This document shows, in pieces, positions 26,448-35,583 of a DNA stretch of 61,155 nt. The notes beneath the pieces were generated by a model, which did not search any database, was not told where the DNA came from, and was given only the letters and a program-made list of their open reading frames with translations. The first letter of the stretch is position 1; each line of letters starts with the position of its first letter. A program made the position numbers and the translations under genes. This stretch comes from Bacteroidota bacterium (GTDB taxonomy: Bacteria; Bacteroidota; Ignavibacteria; Kapaibacteriales; UBA2268), in NCBI GenBank assembly GCA_004322215.1, contig SCSM01000034.1, positions 1 to 61,155 on the forward strand, given 5' to 3'.

Positions 26448-28526
26448 TTATTTAGAACTATACTGCTTTATTATTTTATCTATTTTATCAGTATATACCT
26501 TCACATTAAATTTTTCTTTAAGATTACTCAACCAGCCGGCAGTTAATTTCTTTTGAATTTGGTCCTGGAAAGCAGGAGCAAAATCAGGAATAGCTTCCTC
26601 AAATGTTTTTTGCCTTACCGGTTCATAAGAATTGACTTTGATAATCGAAAATCCTTTTTCATACGGCTGTGGCTCTATAATCATTCCTGCTTGTGCATTT
26701 TTATCTGCTGCTATTTTTGCCAGCTTATTATTTTTCGGAGTAACTTTACCCCACTTACCCTTTTTTTCTCTATAACCGGCTCTTTGTGTATTTTGTGCAG
26801 CAAGAGTATCAAATACCTTTTCTCCTTCTGTTAATTCTTTATAGATGGCTTTTGCAGATGAATCCGAAAGCACATAAATTTCGCTTATATCATAAGTCGG
26901 TTCTGTGTTATATCTCGTTTTTGTTGTATCCCAATAAGTTCGTGCAAGAGTTGAATCGAATTTCAGTTTGCTCCATACTTCAATATCTTCAACCTTAAAT
27001 AACAAAATTCCATCCCGAAATTCACGAAGAAGCTGAGCATAATCTTCATACTCTGTCTCAAGCATTTTCGATGCAGCATCGAAAACCGAAGGACTGGTTA
27101 TTTTATCAATCGCCTTATTTAATCCGGCTGAGTTTGTTCCAAGTCCTCTTAATTCTGATTTCTTTTGCATCAATTCAATAAATTCCCCGATTGTTGTCGG
27201 CTTTCCCTGGAAAGTAAACAAAACCTCAGTGTAGATAGACTGGGGAATATTCTTTGTCCAGGCAGAATCGAGATTAGTCTTGTTCGTATCGAGATGAGAA
27301 ATTAAATCATTAATTGCACTCTCGTTCAACTTGAAACCTAAAGAATTTCTAAGTGAATCGAGGTATGATTTTTTATCATTTTCAAAATATTGTCTTTTAT
27401 ATAACAATTTGATATCAGCTCTATCCTTATCAGTGTCAAACTTTCTTGTAGAATCTCTTTTTATAATATGTATTCCATATTCAGAACGGATTTTGCCGGA
27501 ATATTCTCCATCTTTCAATGCAAAAGCTGCGGCTTCTATTTCAGGTAATAAATTTCTCTGAGTATCCTCGAAACCGGATGAGCGGGAATAATAATCTCCC
27601 ATCAATCCGCCTTTGGAAGCTGTTTTTTCGTCATCTGAATTTTCTTTTGCAAGTTTATCGAAATCGGCACCGGATTTCAACAGTGTTATTAAACTGTCTG
27701 CTTTCTTTTCCGAAGCACTGTCGCCTCTTTCTTTTGTCGTTATCAGTATATGTCTGAGTAATATTTTTACTCGTGGTTCCTGCCGGACTAATTTTATAAT
27801 AAAATAACCGTATTTTGTTCTGATTAATTCGGGCCAGAAATCTCCGACCTTTAATTTGAAAATGGCATCCTCGATACTTCTAATCACCCTACCGGCTGTT
27901 ATATAATTAAGGACCAGTCCACCCCTTGAAGCAGATTCCTTATCGCTCGATGAATCCTTGGCTACCTTTTCAAAATTTGCCCCGGATTTCAACAGGTTCA
28001 TTGTTCTCATTGCTTTCTGATATGTTTCCAATGTATCGGGATTAGGAGTTGATGGCAATTGGAACATTATGATAGCAATCTGATAATCATAATCCCTGTG
28101 TTTCAGCATTTCTTCGACTTTAGGTTTAACGAGCTTAGCTTCATAAAAATATGATTCTGCTAATATTTTTCTGTTCTGAGCAATCTCGGCAAGAACGCTC
28201 GAATCCTTGTCGAATCCCCTGCTCAGAGCATCGTTCACTTTCAGCCGGTAATTCATGTATAAATTCAGGAAATCGAGAATGCTGTCTTTCGAAACATTGT
28301 ATAAATTCATTTCCTTACGGCTCATGTTTTTTTGATAAGCCCTTTCCAGGTCATTATAAGTAATTTTTTCATTACCTACAGAAGCAATAACCTCTGTCTC
28401 AATTTTTCCAATCTTTTTTGTATCTTTTGAGGGAGGTTTTTTTGTTGATTTTTTCTGTGCATTAACAGAAACAATGAGAAAAATAAAAAGAATAATTAAA
28501 GATGTTAGACGCAATGTCTTTTTCAT
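26448..28526 (-). CDS. Large periplasmic PpiC/parvulin foldase, 692 aa
   Basis: An exported peptidyl-prolyl isomerase. A signal peptide (hydrophobic about 9-21) precedes a Lys-rich linker and a SurA-N-like domain. Parvulin domain 1 (about 145-255) contains SRGGLVLNYITAGR and RTKYGYFIIKLV. Domain 2 (about 258-370) has SKGGLMGDYYSRSSGFEDT and IRSEYGIHIIKRD. The C-terminal half (about 400-690) is helical, and its last part (560-660) resembles a third degenerate parvulin (EPQPYEKGFSIIKV). It lies next to a second foldase, so they may share envelope clients. The size exceeds normal SurA (about 430) and resembles PpiD/PrsA-like multidomain forms. Confidence 0.85.
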   Translation of the reverse strand: MKKTLRLTSLIILFIFLIVSVNAQKKSTKKPPSKDTKKIGKIETEVIASVGNEKITYNDLERAYQKNMSRKEMNLYNVSKDSILDFLNLYMNYRLKVNDALSRGFDKDSSVLAEIAQNRKILAESYFYEAKLVKPKVEEMLKHRDYDYQIAIIMFQLPSTPNPDTLETYQKAMRTMNLLKSGANFEKVAKDSSSDKESASRGGLVLNYITAGRVIRSIEDAIFKLKVGDFWPELIRTKYGYFIIKLVRQEPRVKILLRHILITTKERGDSASEKKADSLITLLKSGADFDKLAKENSDDEKTASKGGLMGDYYSRSSGFEDTQRNLLPEIEAAAFALKDGEYSGKIRSEYGIHIIKRDSTRKFDTDKDRADIKLLYKRQYFENDKKSYLDSLRNSLGFKLNESAINDLISHLDTNKTNLDSAWTKNIPQSIYTEVLFTFQGKPTTIGEFIELMQKKSELRGLGTNSAGLNKAIDKITSPSVFDAASKMLETEYEDYAQLLREFRDGILLFKVEDIEVWSKLKFDSTLARTYWDTTKTRYNTEPTYDISEIYVLSDSSAKAIYKELTEGEKVFDTLAAQNTQRAGYREKKGKWGKVTPKNNKLAKIAADKNAQAGMIIEPQPYEKGFSIIKVNSYEPVRQKTFEEAIPDFAPAFQDQIQKKLTAGWLSNLKEKFNVKVYTDKIDKIIKQYSSK

Positions 28527-28678
28527 ATTTTTAATCCCCGGTTTTATTTAATTCGACAATTCTTTTCTTAAACAAGAATAAAATTTTATCAATTTCATTT
28601 TTTTCAAACTTTTGTTTGAGTTGTAAAAAACTATGAGCATTTTAACACATTAATCAACTTTTTATTGTATAGTTAATT

Positions 28679-30046
28679 TTACCTTCCTAAAAATTTGTTC
28701 GATAATTTAAATATGTTTCCTGCACCGATTGTAATAAGCATATCCCCGAATTCAAGGATATTTTTCAATTCATTATAAACATCATCAACATTCTGAATGT
28801 AAATAATACCTTTATGACCGAAGTGAACCGCTGCATCAGCGATCAATTTACCTGTTACACCTTCGATGGGCGCTTCCCTTGCCGGGTAAACATCGGTAAT
28901 AATTGCTATATCTGCATCATCGAAGGAACTTCCGAATTCTTTATAGAAAGTCTGGGTTCTCGTAAATGTATGCGGCTGAAATACGGCAACGATTCTTTTT
29001 TGCCAGCCGTTTCGTGCTGCCTGGAGAGTGGCTCTTATCTCGGTCGGATGATGAGCATAATCATCAACAACAGTTATGCCGTCAATTTCTCCTTTGATTT
29101 CGAATCTTCGATAAACCCCGGAAAATTCTGAAATCGCATCCCTTATAATATCGAAATCAATCCCAAGCATGTAACATACGGCTATTGCTCCCAGTGCATT
29201 TTTAACATTATGGAGACCTGGTATGTTCAGTTTTAAATTACCTTTATTTTCACCATGAATAATAATTTCACATTCCGATGAGCGTTCGTTAAATTTAATA
29301 TCTTCTGCTCTAAAATCACATTGTTTTGATAAACCGAAACTGACAATTTTTTTCTTGATTTTTGCAATTACTTCTTTAACTCCCGGGTCATCCAGCCCAA
29401 CAGCCACAAATCCATAAAATGGCACTTTGTTGGCAAACTCGGCAAACGTTACTTGCAGGTCGTCGAATCCTTTATAAATGTCCAGATGTTCTTCTTCAAC
29501 GTTATTAATTATAGCTATTGTAGGAAGTAATTGCAGAAATGACCTGTCATACTCATCGGCTTCGACAACAATCCATTCTCCTTTTCCAAGACGGGCATTT
29601 GTTCCACCCAATCCTTTTAATCTGCCTCCTACAATAACAGTCGGGTCAAATCCTGCTTTCATCATTATAAGTCCGCACATTGATGTTGTTGTTGTTTTCC
29701 CGTGTGTACCTGAAATTGCAAGACAATAACTCAGACGCGATGTTTCTGCAAGCATTTCCGCCCTTCTTAAAACGGGTATATTCCGCGAATATGCCTCAAT
29801 CGTTTCCGGATTCTCTTCTGGTTTTACCGCACTGGAATAGACACACACTTCGGCATCCTGTAAATTTGATGCATTATGACCAATGAAAATCTTTGCTCCA
29901 ATTGATGACAAATAATCTGTATTATCTGATTGAGCAAGATCTGAACCGCTTACCTGGAATCCCTGGTTGATTAGTATTTCGGCGATACCACTCATGCCGA
30001 TACCTCCGATACCGACAAAATGTACTTTACTTACGCTTGAAAACAT
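28679..30046 (-). CDS. murC: UDP-N-acetylmuramate--L-alanine ligase (MurC), 455 aa
   Basis: Adds L-Ala to UDP-MurNAc in the cytoplasmic part of peptidoglycan synthesis. Marks include the Rossmann start VHFVGIGGIGMSGIAEIL, the ATP loop ISGTHGKTTTTSM and VVEADEYDRSFL. DDYAHHPTEIRATLQA is diagnostic for MurC over MurD/E/F. The length is normal. It is isolated from other mur genes in this window, so the division/cell-wall cluster is elsewhere or broken up. Confidence 0.97.
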   Translation of the reverse strand: MFSSVSKVHFVGIGGIGMSGIAEILINQGFQVSGSDLAQSDNTDYLSSIGAKIFIGHNASNLQDAEVCVYSSAVKPEENPETIEAYSRNIPVLRRAEMLAETSRLSYCLAISGTHGKTTTTSMCGLIMMKAGFDPTVIVGGRLKGLGGTNARLGKGEWIVVEADEYDRSFLQLLPTIAIINNVEEEHLDIYKGFDDLQVTFAEFANKVPFYGFVAVGLDDPGVKEVIAKIKKKIVSFGLSKQCDFRAEDIKFNERSSECEIIIHGENKGNLKLNIPGLHNVKNALGAIAVCYMLGIDFDIIRDAISEFSGVYRRFEIKGEIDGITVVDDYAHHPTEIRATLQAARNGWQKRIVAVFQPHTFTRTQTFYKEFGSSFDDADIAIITDVYPAREAPIEGVTGKLIADAAVHFGHKGIIYIQNVDDVYNELKNILEFGDMLITIGAGNIFKLSNKFLGR

Positions 30047-30112
30047 TTTTCTTTCGATTAATTAAGAAACTTCAAAAATAATGATATTTGAATTAATAAT
30101 TTGAATTGAAAA

Positions 30113-30910
30113 TTATTTTATCTTATACATATCAGGTCTTCTATCCTTAAATATATCATTGAATTCATTGAAGGATTTCAATCTTGTTTTCTTTGGTTCA
30201 ATATCAACTTTGATAACCTTTTCATCATCAGGACCTGCTTTTACTAATACATTCCCCTTATAATCATAAATTGTGGAATCACCGTTAAACAGCAAGGTTT
30301 CTCCGTTTCTGGTTTCACTCCCTATCCTGTTAGATACTGCTATATAGACATTGTTTTCCAAAGCACGAGTTGATAAAGCACTCTGCCACACATTCGTAAC
30401 AAGGTTAGAAGGACATACGATTAAATCAGCACCCTTTAAAGCTAATGTCCTTGCTGACTCGGGAAAACGCCAGTCGTAACAAATCATTGGTCCGATATTC
30501 ACATCCCATTCAGGATAGTCAATTACAAAAAAGCCGGAATCTCCCGGGTCAAAGCAAAATCTTTCCTTGTAAAACAAATGTGTCTTTCTGTAAATTCTGC
30601 TTTTGTTTTCGTCAGGCAATATTACACAACAGGAATTATATTGTTTTTTATAGTCTTTTTCTGGAAAACCAAGAACAATTCCTTTATTTATTCTCGAACT
30701 TAAAGATTGCAATTCCATAATAAAATCACTATTAGACGTTTCTGCGACTTCGTTAACTTCTTCTCTATTAAGGAAATAGTATCCTGTCAAACATAGTTCT
30801 GGAAAAATCAGCAATTGTGCATCAATATTGTTTATATAAGAATGAATTTTGGATAGGTTCTTATCTTTTTGATTAAAAATCGGTTCAAATTGTATAACAG
30901 CAATCTTCAT
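30113..30910 (-). CDS. Carbon-nitrogen hydrolase (nitrilase superfamily), 265 aa
   Basis: A cytoplasmic amidase/nitrilase-fold enzyme. The catalytic triad is visible: Glu in IFPELCLTGY, Lys in YRKTHLFYKE and Cys in GPMICYDWRFPE. The arrangement and size resemble omega-amidase/NIT2-type enzymes, which hydrolyse short-chain omega-amides. The substrate cannot be fixed from sequence. It sits 67 bases upstream of murC on the same strand and may share a transcript. Confidence 0.88.
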   Translation of the reverse strand: MKIAVIQFEPIFNQKDKNLSKIHSYINNIDAQLLIFPELCLTGYYFLNREEVNEVAETSNSDFIMELQSLSSRINKGIVLGFPEKDYKKQYNSCCVILPDENKSRIYRKTHLFYKERFCFDPGDSGFFVIDYPEWDVNIGPMICYDWRFPESARTLALKGADLIVCPSNLVTNVWQSALSTRALENNVYIAVSNRIGSETRNGETLLFNGDSTIYDYKGNVLVKAGPDDEKVIKVDIEPKKTRLKSFNEFNDIFKDRRPDMYKIK

Positions 30911-31298
30911 AATTTTACAATTGAAAATTTAAAATTATCATAAATAATTCCTTAAAGAAACAAAATTAGTAAAATTCATTTTAATTCAGGGATTGGCTAA
31001 AATTAAATAATGAATTTACCTGTTTTCATATAAATGATTCGGAATCAATAAAACCAATTTTACTCCTTTATTTTTTAATATCTTAGATATAACTATACTT
31101 ATAGTAATAAAAATGAATAAAAATTCACTCAGTTAACAAACAATTAAAAAAAATTCATAAAGAAAAAAGTGTTTTTTGGTTTTTAAAAAAATTTGTTTCT
31201 TGCAACGTAGTTGATTGTGTAGGTTTTTACACACTATCTTTTTTCTTGAAGTTAGCTTAATTTTTTTTAAACTTAATGAAATAATCACAGGTAGATTA

Positions 31299-32195
31299 GT
31301 GATTCAAAAACTGAAGAATATAATAACAAAAATGCTGATTCTGGCTATTGTCAGCTCATTTGTAATTTTTGAAACACCCGTATTATATTCTGCAAGCACT
31401 AAAAAAATCTCATCGGTAAAATCCAAACACAAAAAGAAAAGAAAACACAGACATAAAAGAAGACATTATAACCCAAGTAAAACCAGGGCTTTATCAATTG
31501 ATATAATAAGAGCAAATTCAGAACAGATTTGTGCATTAGCAGGTTTGAATCCCATGCCTTCTGATTCCCTCGGTAAATTACCTACGTTAGTAACTGACGA
31601 TTCTGAAAACGTTGACCCTTACGATGACAACTATGAAGGAGAAATAGGCGAGAACTTAACCGAACTCGAGCAGGAAGATGATGTTCCGGTTGATATGGAA
31701 TCATTCAAAATGCTTTGGCTTTCCTATGTTGATGATGATAAAACCGACGAAATGACATCGGGCGGTATCAATAAGAAGGATATTATGGATGTGATTATGC
31801 ATTGGTTAGGTACTCCTTACAGGTTTGGCGGTCGTAGCAAATCCGCTACCGATTGTTCGGGTTTCGTCCAAAATGTTTTCATGGAATCAAGCAATTTATT
31901 ATTACCGAGAACAGCAAGAAACCAGTTTAATGTCGGTATGAAAATCAGAAGAAGTGAATTGCAATTCGGCGACTTGATTTTCTTCCATACATACACAAGA
32001 CGCTATCCTTCACATGTAGGAATCTATCTTGGTGACGATTTATTTGCCCAGGCAAGCTCCCGCTATGGAGTAACAGTCTCATCACTCGAAAGTACATACT
32101 ATAAGAAGCGTTTCATCGGTGGACGCCGTCTATCGGTACAGGACATAGTTCGCTACAGCAAGAATCCTGATGCACTAATAAACAGCACACAGTGA
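31299..32195 (+). CDS. Secreted NlpC/P60 cell-wall peptidase, 298 aa
   Basis: A probable peptidoglycan D,L-endopeptidase. I prefer the GTG at 31299 because AGGT lies just upstream. Longer (31215) and shorter (ATG 31332) starts are possible. A hydrophobic signal segment (LILAIVSSFVIF) is followed by a strongly basic Lys/His/Arg patch and an acidic linker. The C-terminal NlpC/P60 domain has the catalytic cysteine in TDCSGFVQNVF, and the histidine in SHVGIYLGDDLFAQAS. The basic patch may bind the envelope. Confidence 0.85.
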   Translation: MIQKLKNIITKMLILAIVSSFVIFETPVLYSASTKKISSVKSKHKKKRKHRHKRRHYNPSKTRALSIDIIRANSEQICALAGLNPMPSDSLGKLPTLVTDDSENVDPYDDNYEGEIGENLTELEQEDDVPVDMESFKMLWLSYVDDDKTDEMTSGGINKKDIMDVIMHWLGTPYRFGGRSKSATDCSGFVQNVFMESSNLLLPRTARNQFNVGMKIRRSELQFGDLIFFHTYTRRYPSHVGIYLGDDLFAQASSRYGVTVSSLESTYYKKRFIGGRRLSVQDIVRYSKNPDALINSTQ

Positions 32196-32196
32196 T

Positions 32197-32233
32197 TTAA
32201 AAAATTTTAAATTTTGAATTTTAAATTTTAAAT
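32197..32233. repeat. AT-only palindromic repeat
   Basis: Overlapping AAAATTTT and AAATTTTAAATTT units just after the NlpC/P60 gene. Similar runs lie at 33341-33382 and, more loosely, at 54216-54262 and 55323-55395. They can form hairpins on either strand and may help end transcripts. Confidence 0.5.
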
Positions 32234-32444
32234 GAATTTTTTATATCATATTTATCAATTTTTTTTAAACCTTATCATAACCGATAACCTTAGTAACAAA
32301 CTTTATCACTTTATTAGAAAGAGCAGCAAGATGTCAAGCTCTATAAAGAAGTGAAATCATGCATGGAAATGAGTATTCCATTAAATGAGTGTATTAATAA
32401 AAATGAATAAGAACGCGAACAAGACCACGCCTATAAATTTTTAT
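32234..32444. other. Gene-free stretch next to a decayed TA module
   Basis: Nothing coding is evident. Stops are frequent in all frames, and there is no strong hairpin apart from the AT-only repeat before it. Confidence 0.4.
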
Positions 32445-32759
32445 TTATTTTTTCTTATATGAATCAGCCCTCTTTCCAATCCATACTATCGAAACAATTC
32501 TGATTTCTATTTCAATGTCTATACAATTCTATAATCTATGAAGATGATTGCTGATGTCTTTCAAATGTACATACTGCCCTTTTTGCAACTGCCTGACACC
32601 TTCTTTGATTTCAGCAAGAATTTTTTGGTCATAAAGCACCTGAGTTGCCTCCTATTCTTCCTTATCGATTAAATAAGTTAAATAATCATAAGCATCTTTC
32701 AGCTTTTTATCAGATAAAGAACCTATTATATTCATAGCATTTTTTTGTATCGCTGTCAT
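32445..32759 (-). pseudogene. Decayed RelBE-type toxin-antitoxin module
   Basis: One minus-strand frame of 105 codons runs from ATG 32759 to TAA 32445 but is cut by two in-frame TAG codons (32654-32652 and 32531-32529). The first part reads LSDKKLKDAYDYLTYLIDKEE, then after the first stop EATQVLYDQKILAEIKEGVR and LQKGQYVHLKDISNHL, as in RelB-like antitoxins. After the second stop the frame reads IEIRIVSIVWIGKRADSYKK, the C-terminal strand and tail of a RelE-like toxin. The toxin body is missing. The antitoxin may have lost function by nonsense mutation after an internal deletion removed the toxin. A GTG with AGGAGG upstream at 32639 could still restart translation of the antitoxin tail. Confidence 0.7.
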
Positions 32760-32849
32760 AATATCGCCATTTATAGTTTGATTAATTCTATAAATCACTT
32801 CTAAATTACAAAAATTCCAATAAATTATTAAATGTAGAAAAGTAAGTGA

Positions 32850-33230
32850 TTAATTCAAATTGTGAGGCTGGAAGAATGAGTCTGACTGAGCATATTGAAA
32901 GACCTGGTAAAGATTACCCTCCAGATAATTCGTAATTGCTTCTTTTACGGTTGAGCCGGATTCTGCTTTGTAAATTTTGATTTCATTTTCAGAAAGTATA
33001 TTAAAAGTTTTCTTACCGATGTGTGAGGCAATCACATATTCAATTCCTTTATTTTTTATTGTCAGTGCTAATGATGAGCCGGAAGCGTTTTCCATACCAG
33101 CAAAAGGATTGCGATAGATTTCGTAATTATCGAGTACAATGTCATAAATAATAAAATACTGACACCTTCCGAATCGGCTGTCAATTGGACTTTCAATGCT
33201 ATCGCCGGATGACGGAATAAATATTTTCAT
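32850..33230 (-). CDS. NifX/NafY-like (dinitrogenase cofactor family) small protein, 126 aa
   Basis: A protein of the dinitrogenase iron-molybdenum cofactor family. The conserved DSRFGRCQYFIIYD segment near residues 17-30 and a central ALTIKNKGIEYVIASHIGKK resemble the NifX/NifB C-terminal domain. Small stand-alone members are widespread in anaerobes without nitrogenase and may bind metal clusters. No nif gene is nearby, so a nitrogen-fixation role should not be assumed. It has its own AT-rich flanks on both sides. Confidence 0.85.
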   Translation of the reverse strand: MKIFIPSSGDSIESPIDSRFGRCQYFIIYDIVLDNYEIYRNPFAGMENASGSSLALTIKNKGIEYVIASHIGKKTFNILSENEIKIYKAESGSTVKEAITNYLEGNLYQVFQYAQSDSFFQPHNLN

Positions 33231-33340
33231 TAAAAATTCTTTTATTTATTTTCAATTTTAATTTTCAATTTTCAATATCTAATTTAGAATTTTAAAACTC
33301 TGCTTAATATTTGTTTTTTTTAATTATAAATTAATTTATT

Positions 33341-33382
33341 TTAAATTCATTTTAAATTGAAAATTTTAAATTTTAAATTTTT
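33341..33382. repeat. AT-only palindromic repeat
   Basis: Tandem TTTTAAATT and AAATTTTAAATTTT units directly behind the purB stop. It resembles the repeat at 32197-32233 and lies at the 3' end of a gene, suggesting a terminator-like or spacer role. Confidence 0.5.
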
Positions 33383-33386
33383 CCAA

Positions 33387-34679
33387 TTAAAGTCCGCAAC
33401 GTTCAAAAATATAGTCAACATTTTTGAAGATAATATCGTGGTTGAAAAGTACATTCAACTCTTCAGTCGAAATATGTTTAATAATTTCTTTATTTTCGAT
33501 TAATGACTGTTGGAAGGGAATTTTCTCTTTCCATGTTCTCATTGCTGATTGCTGTACAAGTTCATAAGCTTCCTGACGCTTCAATCCTTTTTTAGCAAGC
33601 TCAAGCAGTACTTTCTGCGAATAAACCAAACCATTTGTCAATTCAAGGTTTTTCAGCATATTTTCAGGATAGACAACGAGATTATCAACGAGGTTTATAG
33701 TCTTGTTTAAAATGTAATCGAGTGAAATTGTCGAATCGGGGAAAATAACTCTTTCCACACTTGAATGAGAAATATCACGTTCATGCCAGAGAGCATTATT
33801 CTCGATTGCAGCTATGAGATTAGAACGAAGTAATCTCGCCTGTCCACAAATATTTTCAGATACAATCGGATTCTTCTTGTGAGGCATTGCAGAACTGCCT
33901 TTCTGCCCTTTTGAAAAATATTCTTCTGCTTCCAATACTTCTGTCTTTTGGAGATGTCTCACTTCTGTAGCTATTTTCTCAAGCATCGAACCGATTAATG
34001 CAATTGTCGAAATAAAATTTGCATGTCTGTCACGCTGAATTACTTGTGTCGTAATAGGTGCAGGTTTCAATCCGAGATTTTTGCATACATATTCTTCGAC
34101 TTTGGGAGAGAGATGTTCGAATGTGCCGACAGCACCATTTATTTTACCATAAGCAATTTCTTCAACTGCTCTTGTCATTCTGTTAATATTTCTTTTACAC
34201 TCATCATACCAAAGAGCCAGTTTCAGCCCGAATGTAGTTGGTTCAGCATGTATTCCATGAGTTCTTCCAACACACAATGTGTGTTTGAATTCATTCGCTC
34301 TTTTATGAAGTACTTCTTTGAGTTTTTCTAAGCTTTTCAGAATTATCTCCCCAGCTTGTTTGCATTGAAGGGCGAAGCATGTATCGAGCACATCGCTCGA
34401 TGTCATTCCGAGGTGTAAATATCTGGATGGTTCACCTGCATATTCTTCTATGCTTGTCAGAAATGCAATGACATCATGTTTCGTTGTTTCTTCAATTTCC
34501 AGAATACGTTTTACATTGACTTTTGCTTTTTGTCGAATAGTTGGTGCAATTTCTTTGGGAACAAGCCCCAGTTCAGCCATTGCTTCACATGCAAGGATTT
34601 CAATTTCGAGCCAGATATTATACTTATTTTCTTCTGACCAAATATGTCCCATTTCGGGACGGGTATAGCGTTCTATCAT
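33387..34679 (-). CDS. purB: Adenylosuccinate lyase (PurB), 430 aa
   Basis: Catalyses two fumarate-releasing steps of purine and AMP synthesis. I start at 34679 (MIERYTRPEMG) because AGGAG lies six bases upstream; a longer ATG at 34706 has no such site. The family signature GSSAMPHKKNPIVSENI is near residue 260, with the catalytic serine loop. TSSDVLDT and GRTHGIHAEPTTFG are also conserved. It is far from purF, so purine genes are scattered here. Confidence 0.97.
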   Translation of the reverse strand: MIERYTRPEMGHIWSEENKYNIWLEIEILACEAMAELGLVPKEIAPTIRQKAKVNVKRILEIEETTKHDVIAFLTSIEEYAGEPSRYLHLGMTSSDVLDTCFALQCKQAGEIILKSLEKLKEVLHKRANEFKHTLCVGRTHGIHAEPTTFGLKLALWYDECKRNINRMTRAVEEIAYGKINGAVGTFEHLSPKVEEYVCKNLGLKPAPITTQVIQRDRHANFISTIALIGSMLEKIATEVRHLQKTEVLEAEEYFSKGQKGSSAMPHKKNPIVSENICGQARLLRSNLIAAIENNALWHERDISHSSVERVIFPDSTISLDYILNKTINLVDNLVVYPENMLKNLELTNGLVYSQKVLLELAKKGLKRQEAYELVQQSAMRTWKEKIPFQQSLIENKEIIKHISTEELNVLFNHDIIFKNVDYIFERCGL

Positions 34680-34752
34680 TAAAACTCCTGAATTAACATA
34701 ATGCAAAATTATGAAGTATTTACATGCATTGAAAATGTATTAGTATGTTTAT

Positions 34753-35319
34753 TTATAGTCCTATCTCTTTTGCTACTTCTCTCATTCCATTGATTGTCAA
34801 ATCAATCAGTTCATCGAGTGTGATACCGAGCATATCAGCACCTTTTTGAATGATTTCGCGGTTTGCTCCTGCGGCAAATGATTTTTCCTTCCATTTCTTT
34901 TTGACTGACTTCACTTCCAAATCCATAACACTCTTTGATGGACGCACTAAAGCACAAGCAGTAACTAATCCGGTTAATTCGTCTACTGCGAAAAGTGTTT
35001 TCTCCAATTCTGTTAATGGTTCCACATCTGTGCATGTTCCCCAACCATGAGCAAGTACAGCCCGAATATATTCGTCGCTCCAACCTGCTTCTTCGAGTAT
35101 CTGCTTTGTCATTGTGCAATGCACATCTGGGTATTTCTCATAATCTAAGTCATGAACAAGTCCGATTACCCCCCACTTTTCCTCTTCTTCACCTTTTTGT
35201 TTTGCGGCATATCTCATCACTGCCTCGACAGATTTAGCATGATTGAGCAATGATTGAGTTTCGTTATATTTTTTCAATAAATTGTATGCTTCTTCTCTTG
35301 TCGGTATATGTGTTCCCAT
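34753..35319 (-). CDS. HD-domain phosphohydrolase-like protein, 188 aa
   Basis: A metal-dependent HD-fold protein. The motif VHDLDYEKYP (His-Asp near residues 56-57) follows a first histidine in NHAKSVEAVM, with a later VLAHGWGTC and DELTGL. This is the small HDIG-type family found in many bacteria, of unknown substrate. It starts 12 bases after xseB and may be co-transcribed with xseA-xseB. Confidence 0.85.
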   Translation of the reverse strand: MGTHIPTREEAYNLLKKYNETQSLLNHAKSVEAVMRYAAKQKGEEEEKWGVIGLVHDLDYEKYPDVHCTMTKQILEEAGWSDEYIRAVLAHGWGTCTDVEPLTELEKTLFAVDELTGLVTACALVRPSKSVMDLEVKSVKKKWKEKSFAAGANREIIQKGADMLGITLDELIDLTINGMREVAKEIGL

Positions 35320-35331
35320 AAATTTTTACCT

Positions 35332-35571
35332 CTATTCTTTTTCTCCTGTTTCATCATCAATTGATATTTCTTTTTCAAGCTTTTTCGTTATTTCAATTAC
35401 TTTCAACTCAGCATTATTGAGATAATTCCTAAGCTCTTTGACAAGCTCCATTCCTTCTTCGAATTGCTTCAACAGCTCATCAATCGGAGCATCTCCGGCA
35501 TCGAGTGTATAAACTATTTCCTCGAGCCGCTTGAGTTGTTCTTCAAATGGTTTATTTTTTTTCACTGCCAT
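35332..35571 (-). CDS. xseB: Exonuclease VII small subunit (XseB), 79 aa
   Basis: A short helical protein that coats the large subunit of exonuclease VII, which degrades single-stranded DNA from both ends. The family pattern FEEQLKRLEEIVYTLDAG followed by LLKQFEEGMELVKE is clear. The length is normal. It lies 12 bases after xseA and ends just before the HD gene. Confidence 0.95.
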   Translation of the reverse strand: MAVKKNKPFEEQLKRLEEIVYTLDAGDAPIDELLKQFEEGMELVKELRNYLNNAELKVIEITKKLEKEISIDDETGEKE

Positions 35572-35583
35572 AATTTTTCCTCA

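Noticed and set aside
32445-32759. TAG read as an amino acid (genetic code change)
   Set aside because: Many intact genes in the window end in TAG at the expected length, for example ispF and the recombinase at 940, so the TAGs here are true stops in a decayed gene.
32850-33230. Evidence for nitrogen fixation
   Set aside because: The NifX-like fold is common in small stand-alone proteins of anaerobes. No nifH, nifD, nifK or nifB gene is present.
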